Part shown: positions 20,699 to 31,530 of the stretch, piece by piece
Layout: each line of letters begins with the position of its first letter
Position numbering within the stretch: position 1 is the stretch's first letter
From: Chionoecetes opilio
Lineage: Eukaryota > Arthropoda > Malacostraca > Decapoda > Majidae
DNA: 64,000 bases
Assembly (NCBI GenBank): GCA_016584305.1
Contig: JACEEZ010022590.1
Location: 387,056 to 451,055 of the forward strand
Direction of reading: 5' to 3'
The notes under the pieces: model-generated
Databases searched by the model: none
What the model saw: the letters and a program-made list of their open reading frames with translations, nothing else
Told to the model about the DNA's origin: nothing
Position numbers and translations under genes: made by a program

Positions 20699-22629
20699 AA
20701 GAGTTTTCTAGCAGCCGCTTCCCTTACAAGAAACCCGTGTATCGTTTGTATTAAGGAGGTGCGGACTAAAGAACACGGTTTTAAGTGTGACTGCTGTGGT
20801 AGATGGCAGCACAGGCTTTGCAACACTGGCATCTCGTTATTGGAGTACAGAAGACTGATGAATCGTCCTGCTGGTTCAGAGTGGCGCTGTTGTCAGTGCT
20901 CTCTACAGACACTTTCTTCTGCATCTGCAAGTTTCAACTCCTCATCACCCACAGTGCCTGTCGTCCCATTGGCTGAGAGTACCCGTCTTTCAGACTTCAT
21001 GCACGTCGATACGACTGATCAGCCCACGGATACATGTACCACGGAGGAAACCGATTATGTAAGCCAGACTGAAGACTCCGCGGAAACCATGGAAGCGGAT
21101 CCACTGTCACTCCACAGAGATCCACATCCGGTGCGAGCCTCCTTTGACGTCAGGTTTCATTCGAGGTTCCAGCTTCCTCCTCGGAAACACCACTTGCCCC
21201 CTCGCCCTATCCCCTCCGTGGATGTTGGAGCCCAAGAACATTTAAGTTATAAAGTAGTGACTAATGCCTCCAAGCGGGGCAAAACTATTCTGACAGACAC
21301 CAGGGGTCATCGATATAACAAGAAGTCAGCAGACAAACGATGCTCCTCATCAAAGACTGTGTGGACGTGCAGTGTGCGACGCAAGGGACTCTGCTGTCTT
21401 GTCAAGATTTACGAGTCAGATGGTGTTTTTGTTCCTGGACCCCAGCCCCACACACACCCAGCAGAACCTGGTCAGGACCAAGCAGCAGACATTATAGCAG
21501 AAACTAAGAGGTGTGCTGCTGCTCAAGTTTTTGTTCCTGCAAGCACAATCTTTGAGGATGTCCTGCTCGACAAGATTGTGCCTGATGCACTACCTGCTAG
21601 CCTCCCCTGCCAGGCCAACGTAGTCCGGTATGCCAACCGTCATCGCCAGATGAACAGGCCCAGCCATCCAAGAACCCTGGAATTTGAACTTCAAGACGCC
21701 TTCATCCCGGAAGATTTCCTGTCAGCCGACGTTCATATCGATGGTGCTCGCCACTTCATATTTGCAACGCATGACCAAAATCACTTACTGCAAAAGGCCA
21801 AGTTCCTGTATGCAGATGCTACATTCAAGCTCGTCAGAGAACCATTCACACAACTGTTCAGCATACACGCCTTCATACAACAGGATGACAGTGTGAGGCA
21901 GGTCCCTCTTCTTTTTGCAGTGATGTCCCGCCGTAGACGTCAAGACTACGTCGAAGTCCTGTCAACTATGAAGGACCTCATCCCAGCTCTCTCCATCAAA
22001 AAGGTTACGGTTGACTTTGAGCAGGCAGTGTGGGCAGCTGTTCGTGAGGTATTCCCGGATGTGGAGATCCCGGGATGTGTTTTCCACTGGACGCAGGCTG
22101 TTTTAGAAAGGTAGTGGATCTTGGTTTGAAAGTGCCATACCAAACCTCTGGTGCTGTGCATGAATACATCAGGCAGCTGCTTGCACTACCCTTCCTCCCA
22201 GGAGAGCACATCCCAGCGATGTTTACATCCATAGCTGGCAACGCCACTCCTCCACTGCAGCCACTGGTGGATTACTTAAGGACAACTTGGATCGATAACT
22301 CTACGTGGCCAGTCGCATCCTGGTCCATTTTTGGTCTAGCCGTGCGGACAAATAATGATGTTGAAGGATGGCACAGCCGCATCAACAACAGAGGGAGCAA
22401 CAGCCTCAACTTTTATAAGCTAATCGAAGTGCTGCACAGGGAGGCCAAGATAGTCACTCTGCAGACCCAGCTTTTTGCCCAGAACAAGCTATCGAGATCA
22501 ACTCGAAAATTATATAAGCAGGTCCAGGCAAAGCTTGAAAAGCTGTGGCAACGCTACACAAACAAAGACATAACAACTGGCCACCTACTCCGTGCCTGCA
22601 GTAGAATATATGCCCCTTCAGACACATAA
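20699..22629 (+). CDS. Mutator-like (MULE) transposase with PHD and FLYWCH zinc fingers, one frameshift
   Basis: An open frame runs from just after a TAA (20696-20698) to 22114, and a second from about 22100 to 22629 in the next frame. In order: a PHD-type C4HC3 finger (C-x2-C before 20759, C-x2-C, H-x2-C, W-x2-C-x2-C; about 20735-20912); a spacer; a FLYWCH-like finger (about 21239-21465, with W-x-C, a second C, and H-T-H-P); and the MULE core. The core has D at 21815-21817 (YADATF), D at 22013-22015 (VDFEQAV), a C-x2-H block (about 22076-22090), then E at 22363-22365 (NNDVEGWH) in the second frame. The break is at a T-run near 22100. No ATG precedes the PHD finger in this frame, so an upstream exon is likely (TACAG at about 20691-20695 could be an acceptor). 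The enzyme would cut and move its own DNA in the nucleus. Confidence 0.85.
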
Positions 22630-22716
22630 TGATGCGACCTGTATATATTACTGTATGTGAATGTAACACCTTTATACATTATATTGCTTATTTTTTTATC
22701 TGTTTTCATGTTCTTA

Positions 22717-22722
22717 AATAAA
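22717..22722 (+). terminator. Poly(A) signal AATAAA after the MULE transposase
   Basis: AATAAA lies about 90 bp after the TAA at 22627-22629, a normal position for the 3' end of its mRNA. Confidence 0.5.
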
Positions 22723-23098
22723 CCTTTAGTGTATATGATAATTTGCATAATAAAATGATTTTAAAATACGGTACTATTTTTCACTATCTACTATTTATTT
22801 CACTTCGCACACTTTTCAAATAAAATATGCTATGTATTATGATAGTTTACATATTTCAGTGTTTTTGAAATACTATTTGCGGTAAAGATTCGTTTTATCG
22901 TCCCTGCCACCATATATCTTGCTTACTGCCTTGCAAGTGCTTGTGGGCCCTTTGGACCCATATATATTGATGTTTGTAGTAGTAGATTATATTAGACAAC
23001 AATGTGAGTGCACTCCAATCCTGTTGTTGCTGTCGTTGGTCACTGGTCAAAGTGCCTCGCACGCACGCACGCACACACACTCACACACACTCACACAG
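22723..23098. other. AT-rich spacer ending in a short (CA)n run
   Basis: Nothing recognised apart from CA/CGCA repeats at 23060-23097. Confidence 0.5.
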
Positions 23099-26000
23099 CT
23101 AGACCTGTTCAGAAAACAATTTTTTCCTATTTTTATACCCCCCTGCAAGGTTTCCCATGCTTTTTGACCTGGAAAAGCCGAAAATCACAACCATTTTGAG
23201 CTAGAATGTCAGGAACCTTTGCCTCATTGGACCTCAAGATATTAAGCCCGCGACAGTAGAAAAGCGCCTAATTTTGCCTTCCGCCAGACTTTTTTTCACC
23301 TGAGACTTTTGTTACAATTGGGATAGAACAACAAATTGGGTATCAAATTGAAGCATTTTTAATATTATTTCTGAAAAAACAATCCAAGTAAACATTCAAG
23401 AAAAAAAGACACATCATATCCAGAAAAAAAGCAAAATTTTCTGAAAATTTCATGTAAATTTCATAAATATTACAATCTTGACATCAAAAAATGTGTGACA
23501 AAGACTAAAAACTATTTTCAAGTGGCAGAAAACTCTATTGTCTATGTCAGAAGGACACTTCACAGTCATTTTTTCAGAGTTTGCTTCTTGAAGCTATCAA
23601 ATCGCTCACGGTTGTATTCCACAGTTTGAAGAAGGTACTGTTTTTTGCTGAGAATCTGTGGTAATGATGTTTTTCGAAATCAGCCATCATCTTGAACTCC
23701 CCGCTCAGCAATGTCATTCACTACTTTTACATTACTGACAATTCCGGGGCCCTTTTGCTGTAGTCATCACCCCTTTGGGCCCATGTCGCCACGGGTTTTG
23801 CGGGAAGCCGGTCATATTCATCCCAAGGGGTGTCAAGAAAAGATGACTCTCGGGGACCAAACTAGATCAGCCAGAGTCGTTTGGCTGAAACCGGGGGAAA
23901 ACATAGGTTTCCCTGGGTCTGAAGCTTCGGGTTTCTCAGTGGCTTTCCCATTTGGGCAAGCAATGCCCCTTGCTTTCTTTGTCACTGGGGTCGCTACCGA
24001 AGAGAGCGAAACGGCCAACCCCCTGTGTCAGGTACCACTTGGGGTTTTCAAGTTTTTGTAGCACTCCCTGAGCAATCTCTGGATCTGTTCTCTTTAAATT
24101 CATCATGTCCTTCATGGAAATGCAGTCATTTTTCAGGGGGCATCTGCAGCAAAATGTAAAATGACATCCCCAAAGGGGGTTAAAAGAACAGTCCCAGGAA
24201 GAGGTTGGGGGCGTTCCAGCCTTTCCCCAACAGTTTCTTAAACGTACTCTAGCTGTCAGCAAACTGAACATCTTCATAAAAAAAACAGGTTTTTGGCCAA
24301 ACCACCCGGCCTGATAATGGTCCAAAGGAAAGACTCCCGTGGATTCCGCGGGGAGGCGGTCCCAAGGACGATAAGGGGTAAGCTCAGCCCCTCACGGTAG
24401 TCAGCTCTAGGAGGTTCTCCGACCTCAGGATTTCCTGTGTATTTCCTTTCACTCTTTCTTTTTTTTATTCAAAAACCCTTTTTGTTTTGATGGGGGCAGG
24501 GTTGTAGGGGTTTTTCTGTGGGAAAAATCTGTCCAAAAAAGTCCTTTAAGGGGCTTTAAACCAAGGATTCTCTGGGCCCCTTGCCCTTTCCCAAAAAGAT
24601 TTTTCCCCCTACCCGCACCAAAACCCGGGAATTCTTTGGGAAAGTGGTGTTTTGCAGGCCAGGGGGGAACAAACCCTTTCCTTTTCAAAACTGTTGCTCC
24701 AGAAAACTTGGCAGCTCCCCGATTTACTCCAATGTTGCTGGCCGGGGGGGGTTTAAAAACAAAAGGGCCCGTGATCACTCCAGTAAGCCCCCAAAAACCC
24801 CCAGCAAATTACCCTTTGGGTGCCTTGCCTGAGCCCTTCCTGTTAATCTGTCTATCACTGGTTTCTCCCAGAGCTTGCCTTTAGGATATGCAGGTGGCCT
24901 GAGGGCAAGCACAGCCCGGTCTCTGGGCGTGGGGCCCAAAAGGATCAAAATTCCCCCGGGCATCTTTTCAGCATTTTTGCCATCCCAGTGGGGGAGCAGC
25001 CCCTACTTTGGGGGGGGTCCTCGCTAAATGCTGCCCTGTTACTCCGGCCCGATGTGGTACCTTGTCAGATCCTGTTCCGTCTCTTGTTTGAGGGGTTTAG
25101 ATGACAAAAATTGGTTTCCCGGTAAAACTCCCCCCAGGCCTTTTTTTTAAAGTAGCAAGAAGGGGCTGTGCTGTCACTTGATTTTCCGACAAAACCCAGG
25201 GCGATCAGCCGGACTGCAGATGGTTTTAAAAACACTCCAGGGCCCCCCCTGGGAAATGTGAGGGGGTCACCCGTGTCTGTGATGTGAAATTTCCCGGACG
25301 AGGTTGTTGGTAATCCCCTGGGCCCTCTGCATTCCCCTTATCGGGTTTGGGGCCGCCCAGGTTTGGGGCAAAATCAAACAGCAGTCCTTCGTGTGTGGGG
25401 AGCTGAAAAATTGTAGAAATTTTTGACAAAAATTTATTCTGTTCCCCCTTTTCCCGCTGCATCTTGCAGCCCCTCTCTGGGTTGCTGCTGGGACCGTGAC
25501 TCCCAAAAAATCTTGTCAAAGCCCAGACATGTGGGCCTTTTCTTCTGCTTCTGCTGGATTAGGGAGAACCTGTGTCCGGGCCTTTTCCCCTGATAGCAGT
25601 CGGTTTCCTCCCCATTTTCCCGGGGGTGGATCTGAAAACTCCTATGTTTTGAACAAAAGGGCTATCCCAATTCCCGGACAAAAAGGGACTCCTTTTCCCT
25701 CCAGGGTCACCTGTTTACCTTTTTTCCCTTTCTAGATCTCTGTGCTTTTTGTGAAGGGTTTTATTTAAAGGGTGCGCTGCATTGTATTTTGGGCATTTTC
25801 TTGATTAGCCCATCTGCCAGGAAAAGGGAGATAGCCTCCCCTGTTCATTGGGAGGCCTTTATGCTTTTGGATTCCCTGTATTTTTTTGGCAAAAATCTGG
25901 AGGTGGAGGGGGAAATCCTTTGGGAAGCCTGGCTGTTGGTTTGGGGTAACTGGGAGCCAAACTGGTTTCCTTTTTTTGGATGATGGGTAGCCCAAACAGG

Positions 26001-26577
26001 AAGGTTTTTTGGAGCAGATCAGTAAGGGAGGTCGGCGTGAGCTTTTCTTGGGTTTCAGGTGGAGGTTTTTTTAGATGTCAAAATTTGCGTCCCGGGAGCT
26101 CCTTGCTTACTGCCATAGTGAAGTTATTTGTGAAGTATCCTCTGGATTTGTTAGCAGGTTTCAACAGATCTGCAACAAACATAACAGACCATTAGATGTC
26201 ATGCTAAAACCATTGTGAATTTGTGACTAGAGTGAAATAAATTATATTTAGTTAAAAAAAAAAAAAAATTTGTCTGTAAATATCACATGTAATATTTCCA
26301 TAAATGTTTCTATGCATTTTGATGTTTCAGTCAGCATCTAATTACTTGCTTTAACCTGCTTATGCCCATTTATTGGTGAAAAAATAGGCGAAAACAAACA
26401 TCAAAATGCTCTGAAACTGGCGTTTCAGAATAGAATCGAACTTCATGCTTCATGAGGCAAAGGTTCCTGACATTTTGGCTTATAATGGTTGTAATTTTCG
26501 ACTTTTCCAGGTCAAAAAGCATTGGAAACCGTGCAGGAGGGTATAAAAATAGGAAAAAATTGTTTTCTGAACAGGTC
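23099..26577. mobile_element. 3.5-kb DNA transposon with about 130-bp TIRs; interior not identified
   Basis: The left end from TAGACCTGTTCAGAAAAC (23099-23227) is repeated inverted at 26448-26577 over about 130 bp with roughly ten mismatches. Both outer flanks are (CA)n in the same orientation, as if it had entered a CA microsatellite. The interior is compositionally distinct, with many runs of C, G, T and A, and is broken into short frames on both strands. The longest minus-strand pieces (for example 23936-24325, with a Cys/His-rich patch) match no transposase I recognise. The interior may be old, or the consensus may be error-rich there. Confidence 0.8.
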
Positions 26578-26581
26578 TACG

Positions 26582-26653
<72 letters not shown>

Positions 26654-26670
26654 ACACACACACACACACT
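26582..26670. repeat. (CA)n microsatellite
   Basis: An almost pure CA run directly outside the right end of the 3.5-kb element. Confidence 0.95.
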
Positions 26671-26939
26671 TTAAGTCCATGAGTCTACGGAGTTGGAAAT
26701 ATAGCATGGTGTTACCGAAGTTTCTTACTGTAATCTAATACTCTTAAAAGGGTTATTAGTACAAAACCCCAGTTCAAAATTATTCAATCGACATGGGCCC
26801 AAGCCGCTTACCACCTACCATTTATTTGCATAATTTTTTTTGCCTACTCTCATCAAAATTGAATGTACAGTTTCGGCTACCCAAAACAGACAGACAGACA
26901 CACGGCTACTCCTATACTTTATTAGATAGATGAAGGCCT

Positions 26940-27365
26940 AATCTTTTGTCACACACGTCTTCTACCAACCTTCAAACCTCTTGGCAAGCTGTTACTTTGG
27001 TCAAAATCACGGACAAAAATTATCTAATTAGAATAAATAGGTGCAACTCCGCCGTCGCCACCAGCGCAGTCAGAGACAGCGGGCCAAGCCCTCCCTCACG
27101 GACAAGCAGTCAGGCCAGGTTAGGTTTAAGGTTAGGTTTTGTTTAAAATAAAGCCAAACTAAACCCAACTTACCCTCGCTGCTGTCCGTGAGGGAGGGGT
27201 GGGACTGGGAGAGGCGCTCGTCCTGCGGTCTAAACGGTGCTGATGCGACGGCGGAGCACCTTTTTATTCTTATTAGATAATTTTGTCCGTGATTTTGACA
27301 AAGGTAACAGCTTGCCAAGAGGTTTGAAGGTTAGTAGAAGACGCATATGACAAAAGTTTAGTCCA
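26940..27365. mobile_element. Foldback MITE, arms about 165 bp
   Basis: The left arm (about 26942-27115, starting TCTTTTGTCA) is repeated inverted in the right arm (about 27180-27356, ending TGACAAAAGT). The matched arm includes 'aaacctcttggcaagctg' and 'aaaatcacggacaaaa'. The spacer is about 65 bp and includes AGGTTAGG-type repeats. Non-coding. Confidence 0.8.
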
Positions 27366-27384
27366 TATGGTAGTAATCGAGATA

Positions 27385-27765
27385 AAGCAGAAGCGATAAA
27401 ACAAAACTTTCCTATAGTGGCAGATCCCACCAAAACAGTGGTATAGTGGTGGGATCTGCCACTAAAAATCAATTTCTAAACCAGACATTTAACAGAAAAT
27501 CTCTTAAAATACAATAACAGGTCGTCTAACCTTAAGAGAGGGAGGGATGGAGGGAAAGAGGGAGGTATGGAGGGAGAGAGGAAGGTATGAAGAGAGAGAG
27601 AGGGACAGATAAGAAGCGATTAAACAAAACTTTCCTATAGTGGGAGATCCCACCACAACACCGCCGACTGCCGTGGCGCGGCAGTCGGCGGTGTTGTGGT
27701 GGGATCAATCACTAAAAATCAATTTCTAAACCAGACAGACATCTGACAGAAAATCTCTTAAATAC
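27385..27765. repeat. Tandem duplication, each unit with a 'GATCCCACCA' hairpin
   Basis: Unit 1 (about 27385-27530) and unit 2 (about 27610-27760) share 'aacaaaactttcctatagtgg', a GATCCCACCA...TGGTGGGATC hairpin, and 'actaaaaatcaatttctaaa'. In unit 2 the hairpin is expanded to 28-bp perfect arms (27646-27673 and 27679-27706) with a 5-nt loop. GGGAGGGA-type repeats separate the units. Confidence 0.8.
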
Positions 27766-27834
27766 AATAACAAGCAATTTCTTAGTCCTTATTGTTTAAT
27801 ACCATGCGTGTATAGTAGCATATCTATCCTACGC

Positions 27835-28425
27835 TCGAATAGCCATTAACTCGAATGGTCCTCCGCTCGAAAAGTCATTCGCTCGAATCGTCTTTCGCTC
27901 GAAAAGTCATTCGCTCGAAAAGTCATTCGCTCGAAAGGTCGTGTAACCGGTGTGTCACCACGTGGCGAGGGAGTAGGGGGTAGGGAGTCGAGGGGGGTGT
28001 CACCACGTGGTGAGGGAGTAGGGGGGTAGGGATTCGAGGGTGGGTGGAGGTGAATGAGAAATGGGGGAGAAGGCGGAAGGGGGTGCAAAAAAGGGGGGGA
28101 AGGTGGGTTGAAGGCGCGCGTAACGTTTTTTTATCGTCACGATAGACATACGACGATCACGATAGTGTCACGAAGCTGCTACATAGATAACGATAGCGTC
28201 ATGATAGACTTACGATAGCGCTGCGTTGGGTACAAAAAGCGGGGAGCTTCCCGATTTTTTAGTGCATGCACTAACTTTTCGTGGCCTCGGCAGAGCGCGT
28301 CACGAGCGTCATGATCGGTCACGATGCCCCCCGACCCATAACCAGGACCATGACGGCGCTGCGCATTGCATTGTTGGCGCGTTCGTGATTCCATTATGGA
28401 ATGTGTGAAGCGGGCTTTAACGATA
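27835..28425. mobile_element. MITE-like repeat, 'TTCACACATTCC' family, copy 2 (with its right terminus)
   Basis: Clustered CGCTCGAA / TTCGAGCG units (27838-27945) are followed by a 'gtgtcacca-gtggtgagggagtag' minisatellite (27950-28035), a 'ggtggaggtgaatgagaaa' block shared with 52735-52800, and 'cacgatag' repeats. It ends GGAATGTGTGAAGCGGGCTTT (about 28400-28421), the inverted form of the left ends at 17757 and 51918. Superfamily not certain; the TCACACATT core resembles the PIF/Harbinger end at 44035. Confidence 0.65.
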
Positions 28426-28802
28426 TTGTAGATGTTGCCATGTAAGGATATAACCGTTAATATTTAGAGGCCTCATGTTAGCCTCCATACCTCCTTTTCC
28501 CTCCCATTCCCCTTTAACTCCCTCCATCTCTTCCCCCCTCTTCCTCCCCACCTCCATACATACGTCACGAGTCTTACTTGTGATATCTTAACCAGTGAAT
28601 GGACGCAGTGACTCGATAATCCAAAGTAATCACCAGTTATTACGATAATCCTTATAAATCCGTGAGTGAAAAGGTGAAAATTATAACACGGATAGTTTGA
28701 GAAGCTACAGAAACATTACTTTTTGAGGAAAAAGGTAAGATATAACAGAAAAATGGAAATATTGTTTTGACGGTGATTTTAAGACGTGTGTGTGTGTGTG
28801 TG

Positions 28803-28850
28803 GTGTGTGTGTGTGTGTGGTGATAATTATCACCACACACACACACACAC
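28803..28850. repeat. Perfect 48-bp palindrome, (TG)n-(CA)n
   Basis: 24-bp arms meet without a spacer at GATAA/TTATC (centre between 28826 and 28827). The outer parts are TG on the left and CA on the right. Confidence 0.95.
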
Positions 28851-28879
28851 ACATCAGGAAACTTAAGTTTCCTTTTTAG

Positions 28880-29403
28880 CAGTGATTCTTAACCTTTTTA
28901 CCACCACGCCCCCTTCAGTAGTGTTTCCTTGCCTCCATGCCCACCCCCCTTAACTTTTTCAAACAAGATATTTCAAAATTATTCTGAATCAGAAAGAAAA
29001 ACTGAAAAAAATGCGGGTTTCTAACACTTATATTGTGCACATAATTGTTCATAAACACCTTGCACATACCCATCAGATTTAGTTAGATCGCGTTTTAAAG
29101 CTGCCGCACACCAGAAGCTACGCGCTATAATAATACTGATAATAATAACAATAATAATAGTAATAATAATTTAAAAAAATAATATTGCATAAAGTCTGTA
29201 GTTAGTGAAATGTGCCAAAGCGTCTCCGTAGAGTTTTTCACACATAATGCACCCGTAGCGGCTGCGACGCTCACCCTCGCGCGCGAGCTTCATCTTAAAG
29301 CGAAAGCCGAGCTTCAAGCCAAATTCTTGACACTTCCTACTTTTTCTCTCATGGCTCACGCCCCCTAGATAATTACCCGCGCCCCCCAGGTTAAGAACCA
29401 CTG
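28880..29403. mobile_element. hAT-type MITE, 524 bp
   Basis: The ends CAGTGATTCTTAACC and GGTTAAGAACCACTG are the inverted pair typical of hAT elements (CAGTG-TTCT-AACC). The adjoining 8-mers CTTTTTAG (28872-28879) and CTACATAG (29404-29411) match at 5 of 8 positions, a decayed 8-bp duplication. C-rich inner arms follow each end. No transposase is seen. Confidence 0.75.
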
Positions 29404-29862
29404 CTACATAGAGAGGAAACCAAGAAGGGAGAAAAAGAGAAAATGTCGAAGGAAATTAAACTAGTCACAAACTTTTTACATGCAAGTTACTAAGTATGAA
29501 TTCTCAGCCATGTATTTATGTTGATAATTTTTATCATTAATCTATATTTATCACACGCATACATTTTGTTCTCGTTCTTGTAGTGAATTCGGTGCTATTT
29601 ACAGGTTACCGCTATAAATGTGTAACAGAAAACGGTCTTAGAGAGGACGTGATTTTTTTTCTCTATAAGTAACCATGAAAATAGCAACTTTTAACCTCGA
29701 AAGCATTTACATAGTTTCTCGTTTTTATATCACTGGCATTCGAATTAACAATTTTGTTATGTTATCTTTAGCGTTTTATGAAATATATGAAGTTTTTTAT
29801 TACTTGCTTTGATATTTCATTATAAATGTGTATATGTGTGTGTTTGTGTGTGTGTGTGTGTG
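29404..29862. other. AT-rich intergenic DNA
   Basis: Nothing recognised; it ends in a (TG)n run at 29826-29862. Confidence 0.5.
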
Positions 29863-30366
29863 TGTATTCACCTAGTTGTATTTTACAGGGCCTGAGCAAC
29901 GCTCGTATGGTCCCGTCTCCATATCAACATTTATTTTATTATTCATCCTTAGTGCTTAGTGTTGGCCGACGCCACCACCCCGGGAGGCATATTCCCCAAC
30001 TCTATGGGAATATGTGGTTTCCGAGTGAAGACGCTTGGCTGTATATCCGAAACTAACCCTAGGATTTTCTCGAAAATACCCTCATTGTGATTCCCACACA
30101 AATTTACTATGGAGAGCTCCGGAAAACCTAGCCTATCTTCACCGTAACCTGACGTGTTCAAGAGTAAACGTAACATACTGTTCCAGAAAACGGGAATATG
30201 CCCCCGGGTCACAAACCCTCGGCTAACACCCGGTACCTATTCACTGCTGGGTGGACAGGAGCTCGGGTTTTAAGAAGACCGCCCGTCTACCTTCGCTCCG
30301 CCTGGGGGTCGAACCCGGGACTTCTCGGTTGTGAGCCGAGCGTGCTAACCCCTACACTACGGAGCT
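29863..30366 (-). mobile_element. tRNA-derived SINE (family A), interrupted by a nested insert
   Basis: The left (3') part starts GTATTCACCTAGTTG after (TG)n. The tRNA-like right end has CTCGGTTGTGAGCCGAG, which on the minus strand is an anticodon arm with CAC (Val-like), and GGGTCGAACCCGGGAC, a box B. Between 'ccgggag' (about 29984) and 'ccccgggtcac' (about 30200) lie about 215 bp, absent from other copies, with inverted ends GCATATTCCC / GGGAATATGC. Confidence 0.75.
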
Positions 30367-30455
30367 CCCAACACACTACGGTGTGTGTGTCTGTGTAAGT
30401 TGATGCTACACTACTACTACTTTTTTTTTCTTTTCTTTTTTTCTACATTGAATAT

Positions 30456-30600
30456 AAGATAAGATACCTTGATTCTATCTAGACACTTTGCAAGTACCAA
30501 CTACAAGGTTATTTTGACTATAGTACAAAGCGCCAGGACGAATCTGGTGGACTCGAACCGCTGACCTAATGCAGGGACTTTCTACATTGAAGCCTATAGC
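30456..30600 (-). mobile_element. tRNA-derived SINE (family C)
   Basis: The reverse complement carries box-B-like GGTTCGAGTCC, 'ggcgctttgtactatagtc' and an end in TATCTTATC-type repeats. It matches 7444-7612 and 42138-42312. Confidence 0.65.
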
Positions 30601-30629
30601 GCCAGTAGGCTATTTATCATACGGAGGGA

Positions 30630-30999
30630 CGTGATGATGGTTGGCCTTCCGCCCGTTGGTTGGCGCAGGCTGGATTTTTATAGTGACACCTGTGATGTTA
30701 TATAGCTGAAGGTCCGTTTTCCATGATGGTCTACCCTCAGTATTAAGGCACATGCTGCAACTTGTTGTCCCATCGCCACACTTGAAGTCGCAGTCGACGG
30801 AACAGGAATGCAGCATGCGGGCTGCTTCGGCCACTCGACGATGGATTTACATTTGCTCCTTGGTGGGACTTGAACTCGGGACCTTGTGCTTGTCAACCAC
30901 GTTAAAGATGACCGAAAGAGTTGTGTCCCCGGCAGGATTCGAACTCGGGACATCGAGCGCACCACTCCAAGACGGTAACCACTCGGCCACCGCCTCCCC
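30630..30999 (-). mobile_element. tRNA-derived SINE (family B-like), diverged
   Basis: The minus strand begins GGGGAGGCGGTGGCCGAGTGG, which is box-A-like and of Leu/Ser style, and has two box-B-like GTTCGAATCC/GTTCAAGTCC blocks (about 30940 and 30875). The second block suggests an internal duplication. The remainder matches family B loosely ('gccttccgcccgttgg'). Confidence 0.6.
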
Positions 31000-31190
31000 A
31001 CTACTACATACTACATACTACTACTGCTACTACTACTACTACTACTACTTTAACCCCAGTCGCTATTGCCATTTCTACACATAAATTTACATTACATTTA
31101 CAAAATTCATAGTCATTTATATATCTTTTCTATGATCTTCTCGAACACACACAACACACACACACACACAGACACACACACACACACACA

Positions 31191-31223
<33 letters not shown>

Positions 31224-31440
31224 CATAACAGCAATAGTCCATCAAGATAATAAACACGATCACCACCATCACCACCATCAACAAAAATGCCCACCACCAC
31301 CAAGTTATAGAGTGAAGGGTTACTTTCAATACTCCCATAAGTAACATGAAAAATCAAGTGAGGGTGAATAGAATTTTCATGTCACAGTATTATTATATAC
31401 TGTTATATTAGTATATATAGTAGTAGTATATAGTAGTCAT
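31000..31440. repeat. (TAC)n, (CA)n and (CAC)n microsatellites
   Basis: CTA/TAC trinucleotides (31005-31052), CA repeats (31145-31222) and ACCATC-type repeats (31255-31300) lie here. Frames across them are compositional. Confidence 0.85.
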
Positions 31441-31530
31441 AGTAGGTTATAGTGGCCTGTCAGGAAAATCACAAAAAGAGCTGGTCTGGCACATTTCCCC
31501 TTTTTTGGCATTAAATCAATCAATCAATCT
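31441..31530 (+). mobile_element. LINE 3' end (family of 38233-41071)
   Basis: It carries 'gtctggcacattt', 'ttggcattaaatcaatcaat' and a (TCAA)n-type tail, matching the 3' end of the LINE at 41020-41071. Confidence 0.6.

Noticed and set aside
24449..25995. Several 70-130 codon frames in the 3.5-kb element
   Set aside because: Short, overlapping on both strands, Gly/Pro/Lys-rich from homopolymer runs; no domain could be supported, so they are not listed as genes.
31145..31222. CRISPR-like array
   Set aside because: It is a (CA)n microsatellite with GACA interruptions. No spaced repeats anywhere in the window fit a CRISPR array, and the genome is eukaryotic.
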